Shown here: positions 51,687 through 61,135 of the stretch, piece by piece
Layout of the letters: the number at the start of each line of letters is the position of its first letter
How positions within the stretch are numbered: position 1 is the stretch's first letter
Source of the DNA: Lepiota brunneoincarnata
Taxonomy: Eukaryota; Basidiomycota; Agaricomycetes; Agaricales; Agaricaceae
Direction of reading: 5' to 3'
Assembly: GCA_023014365.1 (NCBI GenBank)
Contig: JAEBUN010000001.1
Location: forward strand, 3,844,001 to 3,908,000
DNA length: 64,000 nt
The notes under the pieces: generated by a model
Databases searched by the model: none
Told to the model about the DNA's origin: nothing
Seen by the model: the letters and a program-made list of their open reading frames with translations, nothing else
Program-made: the position numbers and the translations under genes

Positions 51687-53909
51687 CTATGAATGCACAA
51701 TTTTTAGCAAGAGGTTCAAAGATAATAAGTTGACAAGGAAAATACCTGCATGTGGTTCATTCACCGGCATTACCAGTGGGTCAATTGTAAGTGCTGGCAA
51801 AGCATTTTGCACCATTGATGTTGGTCCCAGCATGTTCATTGGCACTGTGGAACTTCCTGGGGGGAGCCTTGGGATGTGGTTGAGTATGGAGGATACAGGC
51901 ACGGCATATTGTGGATCTCCCTTGGCAGGGCCATTGCTTGGCAATGTAGGTGCAAATCCACTTGCCACCAATTGATCCATGAATTCCTGCTGTAGCAAGA
52001 TCATGCCCGTGTCTGCTTTGAGCTCTGGCATGAGTGGCATCCCTCCAGCAACTTGGGCTGGCCCATGAAATGTGGGGTCGGATAGGATGGTGACTGCTTC
52101 TGGCACATGTTCGTCACTAAAGTTAGCCTGTAGTGATGCCAGGCCTTCAGCATGTGCTTTCGCTGTTTTGCCATGATGATTGTATACATTGTCATTGTGA
52201 TCAATCAGTGACACCATCCCACCAGGTGGGGTCTGGCCAATGATACTATTAATTGCCATTTGTGCCGCATTGGTCAAGGCCTTTGGATTTCCTGCTGCCA
52301 ACTTGCCGCTGATCTTGGGTGGTTTGCCATTATCTGCCGTTGATGCCTTGATTGTTCCAGGATATTCTACTGGCAGGTATTTTCCATTATGAAGATGAGC
52401 ACAGAAACAAAATGCATGCTCAACACCAAAGGTTGCTTGGCACCCAATGATATGTTCAAAGAAGCACTGTATCTCTGGCTTCCGAATGTTCCGGGGATCC
52501 CACAACTGAAAATTCCTTGGAATAAATTTCCAATGTATCATCTTTGGCTGCGAGGTTGCCAAGGTTTTGAAAGGCACATGGCAAGATTGGTTGCCAGAAG
52601 CTAATGCTTCCAACCCAAGAAATAATCACAATGAATGACCATTCCATTTGCTGATTGAATTGAACGCTTACCATAGTGTATAGTCAGATAAGTATGCAGT
52701 AACTCCTCCAGCTCTTCCTTTTTCATTTTCTTCAGCATGATCCCCAATGAAACAATTGGAAATCCATTTTCAGTGCGGTCAAAATGTGGGGTTGCCTTTG
52801 TGGCCATGGAAAGCGGAAATGGCGGCACATGTGGCAATGGTGGCAAGTATTCCTTTTGTCGGTGGAGTCCCTTGACATATGATAAAAACTCTTGTTCCAA
52901 TGCCAGCACAGGCACCTTGTGGGTCTTGACAAATGGTGTTGCCGCCACACCCATAGTTGCCACAATCTCGTCAAAACTGCCATCATGTGTTAGTTAGTAG
53001 TATCAGGCATACTTTGGGAAAACTGGGCCTCACATGCCAAACCTTATCTCTCCATCATCACCCCCAGCAAATGCAGGAAATGTCATTGTTACAACCCCCA
53101 TCTCTAGCCAACATTTCCTTGACCATTCTTTCATACATCGCTTGGCATGTTTTGTCGCTATCCTATATTTATATATCTTATCAGCCTCTTCACTGAGCAC
53201 AATATGAACATGCCGCCGGATTGGTGATCCTGCCAACTTACTTTCTTTTGAGTTCTGGCTCATTCCTGATGGTCTTGTATGACCAAATGTATTCTTCTAT
53301 TGCCTCTTTTCCTGCATCATCCATCTGTCCATACACATTTTTGGTGGCCCGAGTACGATTTTGAAAGTATTCCTGCGATCCTGGATGGAGTTCTGTGACA
53401 TTTAGAATTGCTTTCATCTCCTCTTCAACAGCTACTTTCTCCGTCCTCCACACCACTTGGTTTTGATCTATTTTGGCACCATGGTTTATTGCTTTGTGGG
53501 AAGCATATGGATGCCAGTTGTTGGTCAGCCATTTCCCTAATGCCTGTCAAACTGTCATCCGACATTCTTTCCAGGGTGACTTGCAATTGCTGCATACCTT
53601 GACACGCTGTTCTACCTCATCTGCTGCCATGGCCCTTGCCCCATTGTTAGTCCAGTAGTTAAACATATCGGGCAGAATTTGTGATCTGAAAATCATCCCT
53701 CGGTGCTTGGGAGTCATTTGTTTTCAGTAGTTCTCCTTATATTTATGGTTAACTTTCCGTTCGGCAGGAGAATACTGACAGTTTGCTCTGGGCTTCTTTT
53801 CCTTTGTGATGGCTTGCATGGTGGTGATTGGATACAGTAGGAATAAAGGCCATGAGGGACCAACCATGATATTTTGAGCCATGCTGAAGGCACGTGTCCC
53901 TGCCTTCAT
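51687..53909 (-). CDS. Unrecognised gene C, divergent from the KDZ gene
   Basis: Read from ATG 53909 (MKAGTRAFSMAQNIMVGPSW) downwards. A GT-AG intron beginning GTATGCAGC (about 53603-53550) joins DEVEQRVK to ALGKWLTNNWHPYASHKAIN. Further exons carry VWRTEKVAVEEEMKAILN, ADKIYKYRIATKHAKRC, FDEIVATMGVAATPF and LKKMKKEELEELLHTY. The last long exon (about 52613-51687) has FFEHIIGC and a Met/Pro/Ala-rich tail. I recognise no family; it is not a TET/JBP oxygenase as far as I can see. The 5' end is eight bases from the chromovirus insertion, so its promoter has probably been separated from it. It converges on gene B with about 220 bp between stops. Confidence 0.5.
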
Positions 53910-53912
53910 CCA

Positions 53913-53917
53913 ATACC
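53913..53917. repeat. Chromovirus target-site duplication, left copy
   Basis: ATACC directly before the LTR start TGTTATG; matched by 62160-62164. Confidence 0.93.
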
Positions 53918-54615
53918 TGTTATGATCCGTGCTCCTTCTGTATCCGAGGATAACTGGAGACGGCCTTCAATCACTCTACAAGGTGTCCGAGACGGTTGGC
54001 CTTATAGAGCTTAGTGGATCGCGCTCAATGAGATAACGAGGGAAGACGCCAAGTTAAGGCAGAGAGGTAAACGACCGCTGTTAACAAGATTAAAGCTTGA
54101 GGCTTTAATCTCTACTTGTACAGGCCTTATATACCTATGAGATGCTATATACTCGTTATAGGTTACTTGGCTGTTCTACTGGTCGTGCGCAGTCCTGACC
54201 ATGATGCACATCCTGGCTGATGGCATCCTAGCGTTATTTATATTACAATGAGTCAGTACTCTCGCTACTGCTGTGCGATGTTCCATCGCTTTCTTCTGAC
54301 TCATAATCTCCTTCTCCCGATTGTATCTCCATGGAGTCTTCTCCATTCTCGCTCTCCATTCTCTCGGTGCTTCCATCCGTATCGGAGGTTGGATCGGTTG
54401 ATCCATGGTTATCTTCCTCGTCCTCGGGGTATTCCAATATATCCTCCAAGGTTATCTCCATTCCTGCTTCTCTCGCCAGGTCCTGCATGGCGGTGTAGTA
54501 TTCCCCTTCCTCGTCTTCGTATTCTTGTGCCCGTAGTTGGTCTGTAGTCTCCTGTACCCATCTTGTAAAGTCGAACAGTAATTCTTGTTCCTCCCGGTTT
54601 GGACTGTTCATAACA
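53918..54615 (-). repeat. 3' LTR of the chromovirus
   Basis: Sense orientation begins TGTTATGAACAG and ends GGATCATAACA. It contains the C-terminal end of ORF3b (to 54243), a TATA-like TATATAAGG and the AAGCTTTAATCT block at 54098-54087. Confidence 0.97.
54243..54611 (-). CDS. LTR-internal acidic open frame (3' LTR copy)
   Basis: The fifth base of the LTR starts an ATG that is in frame with ORF3b and opens 122 codons beginning MNSPNREEQELLFDFTRW and ending in an acidic Ser-rich tail. It lies wholly in U3, upstream of the TATA box. An identical copy exists in the 5' LTR at 61787-62155. Whether it is ever translated alone is unknown. Confidence 0.4.
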   Translation of the reverse strand: MNSPNREEQELLFDFTRWVQETTDQLRAQEYEDEEGEYYTAMQDLAREAGMEITLEDILEYPEDEEDNHGSTDPTSDTDGSTERMESENGEDSMEIQSGEGDYESEESDGTSHSSSESTDSL

Positions 54616-55814
54616 TTATCCCCTTCGTAAGGTCTGATGTCCTCATCAGACATATCCTCAGTATAGTCCGACAGGCTCTCCTGTGATGTTTGATTCGGCG
54701 ATGGGGTCCCAGTCGAAGTATGGGTCGGGTTCTGGGGAGTCGCTTCGGTAGCTTGGTGGTCTGGGGATGGCGGGTCTTGGGTGAGGTCGATGACGATGGG
54801 TTCTCTGGAGCGAATGGTGGCGGGTGTGCCGAAGGATCGATTCAGGAAGTCGGTGGCTTCCACTAGCAGATGTGGTGGTGGCGTTGGTGGTCGGAACGAC
54901 GATGGGGGCATTTTGAATTCGGGTGCGGAGGGGTCTGGCTGAAGCGGGGCGCTGTTCGGTGCTTGCAACAATGTGTTGAATATTGTTGTTTGTGGTTTCG
55001 CGTGTGAGGGATCGAGCTCTGCTTGGTATTCCTCGTGGGCGGCGATACAGGCCAGGTACCATACTTGCGGGTTGATGCTGGTAAGGGTTTCTCTCGCAGT
55101 GCTTCTCGTAATGGCCTGGGGCAATCTTTCGACAATATCGACATTGGTAGCGCGGGCATCCTGCTTTGATATGGCCGAATCGACGGCAGCAATTGCAGCG
55201 AGTTCGGGTGGTGGATAAGTGAGTGGTGGTAGTCCCGATGGGGGCGTCATTAGAAGCAGATATAGCTTGTACAACACTTGATGGTTGGTTACTCGTATCC
55301 ACCATGGGAGGGTTGGAAGGTTGGGTGGTGGTCCCGATAGGTAGGATAGGGCGGTCCTGACTTCCGCTTCCATTGCTCGGGCTTGGGATCGGACTCTCGA
55401 ACGGGAATTCGGTGAGAGCGGTTGATAGCATGGCAGAAATGGTATTGCGGTCCTGTTCCTCTGTTGCGCTAGAAAGAATAGTGGCGCATAGTTTTTCGAA
55501 TTCTGTTGCTCGGTCGTGGACGAGGCGCTTGTGATACAGAAGAGCAGTAAATGTCTTCCAGCAGGTGTCGACCAGGGGTACCATCGCTGGACTGCGTTTA
55601 AGACGGGTTCCGGTAGTATGAAAGGGAACTTCGTGTAGAAGGATGGATCGTATCTCGGGTTGGTTGGAGGGAAGGAAGGTATGCCGGATGATATAAGGAC
55701 TGTTGGTCCTGTCTGGTTGGTCGTCAACGGTATTGGTGGCAGGGTTAGGTTGGCTATTTCCTTCGACGCGGTTCGCCAGGGATATGATTCTTTCCCGGAT
55801 GAGAAGGCGTCCAT
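54243..55814 (-). CDS. Chromovirus ORF3b: long frame overlapping ORF3a and ending inside the 3' LTR
   Basis: ATG 55814 opens 523 codons with no stop. The first 386 codons overlap ORF3a in another frame; the first 20 also overlap the end of pol, so all three frames are open at 55754-55814. The N-terminal half is helical and Pro-rich (YLACIAAHEEYQAELD, DIVERLPQAITRSTARETL). From about 54700 it becomes strongly acidic and Ser-rich. The frame crosses the polypurine tract and LTR boundary and stops 373 bp inside the 3' LTR. No known domain is recognised. The 138 codons beyond ORF3a are open without any overlapping gene, which favours real coding, yet C-rich composition lowers the chance of stops, so proof is lacking. 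It could also be reached from ORF3a by frameshifting. Confidence 0.55.
   Translation of the reverse strand: MDAFSSGKESYPWRTASKEIANLTLPPIPLTTNQTGPTVLISSGIPSFPPTNPRYDPSFYTKFPFILPEPVLNAVQRWYPWSTPAGRHLLLFCITSASSTTEQQNSKNYAPLFFLAQQRNRTAIPFLPCYQPLSPNSRSRVRSQARAMEAEVRTALSYLSGPPPNLPTLPWWIRVTNHQVLYKLYLLLMTPPSGLPPLTYPPPELAAIAAVDSAISKQDARATNVDIVERLPQAITRSTARETLTSINPQVWYLACIAAHEEYQAELDPSHAKPQTTIFNTLLQAPNSAPLQPDPSAPEFKMPPSSFRPPTPPPHLLVEATDFLNRSFGTPATIRSREPIVIDLTQDPPSPDHQATEATPQNPTHTSTGTPSPNQTSQESLSDYTEDMSDEDIRPYEGDNVMNSPNREEQELLFDFTRWVQETTDQLRAQEYEDEEGEYYTAMQDLAREAGMEITLEDILEYPEDEEDNHGSTDPTSDTDGSTERMESENGEDSMEIQSGEGDYESEESDGTSHSSSESTDSL
54616..54628 (-). promoter_or_regulatory. Polypurine tract of the chromovirus
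   Basis: Sense sequence GAAGGGGATAAT immediately precedes the 3' LTR start TGTTATG, the expected position for the plus-strand primer of reverse transcription. These bases are also coding in ORF3b. Confidence 0.75.
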
Positions 55815-55872
55815 CGTTGTCTGGCTCTGGGAGGTCTGGAGTGGTTGCTCGAGTGTTGGGTGGTTGGGTCAT
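54658..55872 (-). CDS. Chromovirus ORF3a: 404-aa protein with two zinc knuckles
   Basis: ATG 55872 lies inside the end of pol (119-nt overlap) in a different frame. Residues about 95-160 are helical (CWKTFTALLYHKRLVHD, EFEKLCATILSSATEEQD). Two zinc knuckles follow: CNCCRRFGHIKAGC (C226, C229, H234, C239; C-x2-C-x4-H-x4-C) and CRYCRKIAPGHYEKHC (C244, C247, H254, C259; C-x2-C-x6-H-x4-C). The remainder is Arg/Pro/Ser-rich. There is no signal peptide or membrane segment, so it is not envelope-like. Zinc knuckles suggest RNA or DNA binding, perhaps a second nucleocapsid-like protein. Most chromoviruses end at pol, so an extra frame here is unusual. Expression might need splicing or a subgenomic RNA. 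Confidence 0.75.
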   Translation of the reverse strand: MTQPPNTRATTPDLPEPDNDGRLLIRERIISLANRVEGNSQPNPATNTVDDQPDRTNSPYIIRHTFLPSNQPEIRSILLHEVPFHTTGTRLKRSPAMVPLVDTCWKTFTALLYHKRLVHDRATEFEKLCATILSSATEEQDRNTISAMLSTALTEFPFESPIPSPSNGSGSQDRPILPIGTTTQPSNPPMVDTSNQPSSVVQAISASNDAPIGTTTTHLSTTRTRCNCCRRFGHIKAGCPRYQCRYCRKIAPGHYEKHCERNPYQHQPASMVPGLYRRPRGIPSRARSLTRETTNNNIQHIVASTEQRPASARPLRTRIQNAPIVVPTTNATTTSASGSHRLPESILRHTRHHSLQRTHRHRPHPRPAIPRPPSYRSDSPEPDPYFDWDPIAESNITGEPVGLY

Positions 55873-58800
55873 TGGTGGGGTTGTCTAGTTTGTGGGCCCT
55901 TTTATATTCTTCAATGACTTCCTTGGCGTTCTCCAGGTTTGCTTCTGGCTCCCAGGAATCCTCGGTGGGAAGGTATCCTTTCCATCTGACTAGGAATTGA
56001 TACTTGTTCCGGAATTTTCTGTGGCGCAGTATTGACTCGACCTCGTATTCTTCTTCTCCATTTACAAGGTCGGGTGGTGGGGCTGTGTTGTATTCCCCAT
56101 GTGTGTCGTTCTCTTCTGCAGGCATTAGGAGGCTCGCATGAAACTTGTTGTGGATCTTCCATTTGATGGGTAATTTTAGTTCATAGGTTACAGGTCCGAG
56201 TTTTCTTGTTATGGTGAAGGGACCTTCTCGGCGTTGGGCCAGTTTCTTTGAGGCGTACTGAATTGGGAGGTTGCGGTTGTCGAGCCAAACCTTCTGTCCA
56301 ACTTTTAGATTGATATCTGGCCGGTTATATCTTGCAGCCATTTTTAGTCTGGCTTGTTCATGCGCAGCTTGGGCTTCTTGGCGTATCTTGGCGAGGTATT
56401 TAAACTTCTCTCCTATTGCTGGAATGTTCGTTGGCTCCTCGGAGGTCGGAAATCCTTTGGGGCTTGATCCATAGAGGAGTTCAAATGGGGTATGTTGGTG
56501 TTCGGCGTGTGTTTTCGAGTTGTGGACATATTCCAGGAGTGGGAGTGCCTTTACCCATTTGTTCGGGTTCGATGAGCAATAGATGCCAAGGTAGAGTTCT
56601 ATTTCTTGATTGAATCGCTCTGTTTGTCCGTCTGTCTGGGGGTGGTAGGCGGTAGAGAGTGCTTGTTCGATTCCGAGTTGTTTGTAGAATTCTTTCATGG
56701 ATTTGGCAGCGAATCTGGGGTCGCGATCACTGAGAACTTTCTCGGGAAGGCCAAATCTAGAGAATAGCCGTTTGATAAGAATTTCGGCGATCTTGTCCGC
56801 GTTGGCGGTTTTCGCAGTAGGTTCTAGAATTATCCCCTTCGTAAGCTGGTCGACCACGACCAGTATAGAATCATGGGGTCCGTCCGGGGGTAGGTCTGTG
56901 ATAAGATCCATCGAGATGTTCGAGAATGGACGGGTAGAACGGGGTCCAGGGATAGGTTGAAGCGGTGGTTTTAGGGGGTGGCGATTGATCTTGTATTGTT
57001 GGCAAGCACCACATCCTTTGACGTAGTTTTTGACAAATGATCGCATCCCGGGCCAGTAGGCGTATTCCTGGAGTTTTCTAGTTGTTTCTGCGATTCCAGG
57101 GTGTCCTGCGGTGGGTGAGTCGTGTACTCTTTGCAGTAAGCGGCGTCTGAGGTGTAAATCTTGTGGTATAAATAGTTTTCCTTGGACACGTGGGTGTCCT
57201 GAGTCATCTTCTTGGGCGATGTCGGTCTGTCTCTTTCTCTTCCACAGCTCTTTTATTTCCTGTTTAGTATTTTCGTCGATAATGTGGATATGTTGTGGCT
57301 GTTCTGGGGTGAAGAATTTTTCAGGGAGTGCAACGACCTGTTTGTTGTCTCTTGTCTTGGGTTCATGATCGGGTCGTCTGGAAAGGGCATCTGCTGGTCC
57401 ATTTTTCTTTCCAGGGATATGTCGGATTTCGATGTCAAATCGTTGCATGTAGGCAATCCATCGGGCTTGTCTTCTGCTGAGGTCTTCAGGTTTTCTCCAG
57501 CGGCGAAGGTTGTCGTGATCTGACCATACGATGGTCTTGTGTGATGATCCTTCTATGTGGTGGCACCATTCTTTGAGTGCTCGGATAATGGCGAAGAGTT
57601 CCTGTTCGGAGCAATGATAATTGCGTTCGGCTGGTGAGAATCCTTTTGAGAAGTATGCGACTGGGTGTTTAACTCCGTTGTTGTCGCGTTGAAGTAGGAC
57701 TGCTCCTGATGCAAATAGTGATGCGTCGCATTCGATTTCAAAGGGTTTGTCTCGGTCGGGGACCATTAATACCGGTTCGCTTTGGAATTTTCTTTTGAGA
57801 GTATCGAAGGCGTTCTGGCATTCTTCTGTCCATTCGAATTTCTTGGTTTTGGACATTAGGGCATTGAGAGGTTTTGCCCATGTGGCGTATTGGTGTATGA
57901 ATTTTCGGTAGAAGTTGCAAAATCCTATGAATTTTCGTACGTCGCGCGGGGTAGTTGGTGTTGGCCATTCAGCAATGCCTTTGAGCTTTGCTGGGTCCAT
58001 CGAAACTGAGTCGGGAGTGATAATAACTCCTAGATATTCAAGTCGTTGTCGTTCGAATTCGCATTTCTCGGTTTTGAGGTATAGATCATTGTCCTTGAGT
58101 ATTTTGAGTACTTCTCTTGTGAGGCGTCGAAGTTCTTGTTTAGTTTTTGCGTGAATGAGGATGTCGTCCATGTAAACGATTACTCCTCCATTGTCGATGA
58201 GCTTCCGGAATAATGAGTCCATCATGGTTTGGAATGTTGCTGGGGAGTTACACATTCCAAAGAACATAACCGTGGGTTCGAATAATCCTCGGGGTGTCCT
58301 GAAGGCTCCTTTCCATTCATCTCCTTTGCGTATGCGGATGTTGTTGTATCCTGCTCGTACGTCGAGTTTGGTAAAGTACTTTGATCCTCGGAGTTTGTCG
58401 AGAATATGAGAGATGAGGGGGAGGTTGTATGCATTTTTGACGGTATGCTCGTTGAGGTACCTGTAGTCTTGACAGGGGCGTAGTTTTCCATCTTTCTTTC
58501 CTACGAAAAAGAAAGGTGATGCCATTGGCGATTCGGATGGTCGAATGTATCCCTTTCGAAGATTTTCTTCTAGGAACGTGTCGAGTTCCTTTTCTTCATT
58601 GAGGGAGAGTCGGTAGGACTTCATGGCAATTGGTTTGAATGATTCCTTGAGTTCAATTTTGTGGTCCCATGGTCGTTGTGGGGGGAATCGTTCGGCTTGT
58701 TTCTTGCTAAATACTGGGAGGTATTCGTGGAATTCCGTGGGTACGACTTTTCTTGGGTCGTCGTTTTTCTTTTCTCCGTGTTGTACGGCGAGGAATTGTG

Positions 58801-59422
58801 ATGCGGAGGCTTTGAAGTTGATTTCTTCGAAGCTTGTGGGCTCTAGTGTGGAGATGTGGTTGAGTTGGTCGTTGTAGATCCAATCGGGTTCCATGGATTG
58901 GATGAGTTCTCGGAATATAGTGTTGTCCCAACGTTCGTTTCTCCAGCGTAGTTGTTTGGCATCCCAGTCGATGTCTGGGTTGTGTTCTGCGAGCCAAGGG
59001 AATCCAAGGATGAGTCTTGGGCTTCCGAGGGAGACTACTTTTGGTTTGATCTCCATATTCTTCCCGTTAACCGTTAGGTTGAGGGTCGTGTAGTGGGTGG
59101 CTGTTCCATTTTCATTAACGGATCCATCGGCATTTCGTACTTCGATGGGTCGATCGAGGGGTGTTGTTTTGAATGAATGTTGTTTGACCATTCCGGGGTC
59201 AATGAAGTTTCCTGCTGCTCCTGAGTCGAGTAGGGCGAGTAGTTCCACGCTTTCGGGTCCTTCCTTAGTGAACTTGTGTTTTCGGATTCGACAGGGTAGA
59301 TGTATTACGCGTGCTGACGATTCCTGTAATTTTACAACATTAATATCATTTTGTGAATAGGAAAGGGAAGGAGGTCTTCGTGGAGGGCTAGACGTGGTGG
59401 CTAGTCTCCTTAGGCAAAATCC
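55754..59422 (-). CDS. pol: Chromovirus pol polyprotein
   Basis: The frame opens at 59422, 13 nt before the end of gag, and runs to 55754; it has no early ATG, so it is probably made by -1 frameshifting from gag. Counting from the GTG codon at 59248: protease LLDSGAAGNFID (D8-G10); reverse transcriptase with YMDD at 359-362; RNase H with ECDAS at about 506-510; integrase zinc-binding H709, H716, C746, C749; catalytic D781, D841, E877 (SDRDPRF, QTERFN). A chromodomain follows near residues 1060-1110 (VESILRHRKFRNKYQFLVRW), which in chromoviruses directs integration to marked chromatin. The frame is intact, so the copy may be competent for movement. Confidence 0.96.
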   Translation of the reverse strand, partial: GFCLRRLATTSSPPRRPPSLSYSQNDINVVKLQESSARVIHLPCRIRKHKFTKEGPESVELLALLDSGAAGNFIDPGMVKQHSFKTTPLDRPIEVRNADGSVNENGTATHYTTLNLTVNGKNMEIKPKVVSLGSPRLILGFPWLAEHNPDIDWDAKQLRWRNERWDNTIFRELIQSMEPDWIYNDQLNHISTLEPTSFEEINFKASASQFLAVQHGEKKNDDPRKVVPTEFHEYLPVFSKKQAERFPPQRPWDHKIELKESFKPIAMKSYRLSLNEEKELDTFLEENLRKGYIRPSESPMASPFFFVGKKDGKLRPCQDYRYLNEHTVKNAYNLPLISHILDKLRGSKYFTKLDVRAGYNNIRIRKGDEWKGAFRTPRGLFEPTVMFFGMCNSPATFQTMMDSLFRKLIDNGGVIVYMDDILIHAKTKQELRRLTREVLKILKDNDLYLKTEKCEFERQRLEYLGVIITPDSVSMDPAKLKGIAEWPTPTTPRDVRKFIGFCNFYRKFIHQYATWAKPLNALMSKTKKFEWTEECQNAFDTLKRKFQSEPVLMVPDRDKPFEIECDASLFASGAVLLQRDNNGVKHPVAYFSKGFSPAERNYHCSEQELFAIIRALKEWCHHIEGSSHKTIVWSDHDNLRRWRKPEDLSRRQARWIAYMQRFDIEIRHIPGKKNGPADALSRRPDHEPKTRDNKQVVALPEKFFTPEQPQHIHIIDENTKQEIKELWKRKRQTDIAQEDDSGHPRVQGKLFIPQDLHLRRRLLQRVHDSPTAGHPGIAETTRKLQEYAYWPGMRSFVKNYVKGCGACQQYKINRHPLKPPLQPIPGPRSTRPFSNISMDLITDLPPDGPHDSILVVVDQLTKGIILEPTAKTANADKIAEILIKRLFSRFGLPEKVLSDRDPRFAAKSMKEFYKQLGIEQALSTAYHPQTDGQTERFNQEIELYLGIYCSSNPNKWVKALPLLEYVHNSKTHAEHQHTPFELLYGSSPKGFPTSEEPTNIPAIGEKFKYLAKIRQEAQAAHEQARLKMAARYNRPDINLKVGQKVWLDNRNLPIQYASKKLAQRREGPFTITRKLGPVTYELKLPIKWKIHNKFHASLLMPAEENDTHGEYNTAPPPDLVNGEEEYEVESILRHRKFRNKYQFLVRWKGYLPTEDSWEPEANLENAKEVIEEYKRAHKLDNPTNDPTTQHSSNHSRPPRARQRWTPSHPGKNHIPGEPRRRK

Positions 59423-60534
59423 TTAACCAGAGGGGCATCTGGGTGGTTGGATTCATTTGCAAAATGTTCGTAGATGTCCTCGACTTCTTCGTCGGTTGCA
59501 TCTTCTAGTATGTTGTATAGCGAGTTCTTTTTCCTGTAGCTTGCTTGTCTTCTTCTGGATATCGCATTTGACCGGTTTCTGGCATCCAGATTGCGGGGTA
59601 ATTCGGATCGGCGATATATTGTCTTCTTGGTGGGGCATTCGCGGGCGAAGTGTCCAGTCTTGCGGCAGTTGAAGCATCTCTTTTCTTTGAGATCCTTTCT
59701 TTGGGCGTCCGTGAGGATTGCATTGAGGGCTTCGCGGGTGCGTTCTTGTACCAACTGGTGGAGTCTGTCTTCTTCGATCTCCTCGTCTTCATCAGCTTCC
59801 TCGGCGAGTAGATCTGGCTCGTCCTCAAAGTCGAGGTTGTAGACTGCTTCGGTGAGTTGGTCAATATCCATTGCGTTAGGGTCTGTTGCTTGATAGGGCA
59901 GTGGGACACGGCGCGTAAAAGCATTTCTTTTCCCTTTAAATGGGCGAGTGCGCGAAGTCGTTGGAAACGAGGGAGTTCCTCGAGTTTGCATATAGTCGCG
60001 TTGAGTTTGTAGTATTTGATATGCTGTTCGAGCTTGTTTGAACCAGTCGCTGAGTTTGTTTCCTGGATTGAGGCTAATTGTCTTGATTGCGACGGGGCGA
60101 TCCAGCCCGTTCTTGAAATAGTTGACCGCCGCCACTCCATCTCCAAGGTCGGCCTGATAGGCAAGTATCTGGAACTGGGATATGTAATCATCGATATATC
60201 GTCCATTCTGTTTGAGGTGGCGGATTCTGTCCATTGCATCGGCGGGGACATTGTTTGGGGCGAAGGATGTATCGAGTCCTTCGAGAAATTTCTTCCATGT
60301 TGGAAGGGTCTGGCTTCCATCAAGTTCTTTGTTTGATTCCAAGAATGCTCCTCTCCATGTTGCGGCGGGGCCGGTGGACATGTATGAAAGGGCGAATTGT
60401 ATCTTGGTCTTGTCATCGGAAAAGGCTCCTGGCTTTGCATCGATGTATAGTTGTACTGCATCCTTCCAGAGGCGGAAGTAGTCGGTCTCTCCATTAAAGG
60501 TTGGGGGTGTGTTAATTTTTGCGGAGGAGGCCAT
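59410..60534 (-). CDS. gag: Chromovirus Gag
   Basis: A 374-aa capsid/nucleocapsid protein starting MASSAKINTPPTFNG. The retrotransposon gag core is seen as WKDAVQLYID, ATWRGAF and RIRHLKQNGRYIDDYISQF. An acidic segment after AMDIDQL precedes the zinc knuckle CFNCRKTGHFAREC (C287, C290, H295, C300). Gag forms the particle that packages the RNA. It ends at the TAA at 59412-59410, overlapping the open pol frame by 13 nt. The gag frame stays open for about 78 codons upstream of the ATG, but no upstream ATG was found. The relic at 6000-7440 shares the MDIDQL and knuckle arrangement. Confidence 0.95.
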   Translation of the reverse strand: MASSAKINTPPTFNGETDYFRLWKDAVQLYIDAKPGAFSDDKTKIQFALSYMSTGPAATWRGAFLESNKELDGSQTLPTWKKFLEGLDTSFAPNNVPADAMDRIRHLKQNGRYIDDYISQFQILAYQADLGDGVAAVNYFKNGLDRPVAIKTISLNPGNKLSDWFKQARTAYQILQTQRDYMQTRGTPSFPTTSRTRPFKGKRNAFTRRVPLPYQATDPNAMDIDQLTEAVYNLDFEDEPDLLAEEADEDEEIEEDRLHQLVQERTREALNAILTDAQRKDLKEKRCFNCRKTGHFARECPTKKTIYRRSELPRNLDARNRSNAISRRRQASYRKKNSLYNILEDATDEEVEDIYEHFANESNHPDAPLVKDFA

Positions 60535-61135
60535 ATTGTTAATGTCAGAGGTTGTGGATTCCTCGTCGGAAGTGTGAATAGACCCGGTAGTGGGGCTAAC
60601 TTCGGATGATTCGGATTGTACAGGGGAACTGGATCGAGGCGGTGAGTGTACCGGTGATCCAAGTGGTGATGCGAGGGGTGAGAATGTTCTTGGGGGTTTC
60701 TGTTGCGAAGTGTTGTCGCTAGTTCTTGTACTTGTTGAGGGTTGAGGACCGGAGGATGGGGTAGATGTTCTATGAATCGGCTCCCCGAGCTTTGAGCGGG
60801 TAGAGGTGGCAGTTCTTTCAGGTGGTGGTTGTTTAGGTAGGGATTGAAGAACTGATGCTGGGGGTGCTGGGTATCCTGGGTCTTCTGTTCGACGTTGAAC
60901 TCTCTCGGTAGGTTGTGTAGGGTACGGTGCGGAACCAGAGGGTGAACGAGTGAGGGGTATAGGTTTTGTTTTCTTCTTAGGGTCCGTGGTGGAGGGGGTG
61001 TGAAATCGGGTTCGGAGTCGGTTGTCGACCAGTCAGAACTGTTGGATTCTTCGTAGTCGGTGGCAAGGGGGTCGTTTCGGTTTGTAGACAGGGTGAAGAG
61101 GGAAGAAGTCGAAGGTGAAAGTGAGGGTGAATAAA

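Noticed and set aside
51687..52613. TET/JBP oxygenase linked to the KDZ element
   Set aside because: Such linkage is known for some mushroom KDZ elements, but I see no HxD and downstream H motif of a dioxygenase core in this protein.
54248..55918. Plus-strand frames antisense to ORF3a/ORF3b
   Set aside because: They are short mirror frames of the coding strand; all structural evidence (LTR, polypurine tract, pol) places coding on the minus strand.
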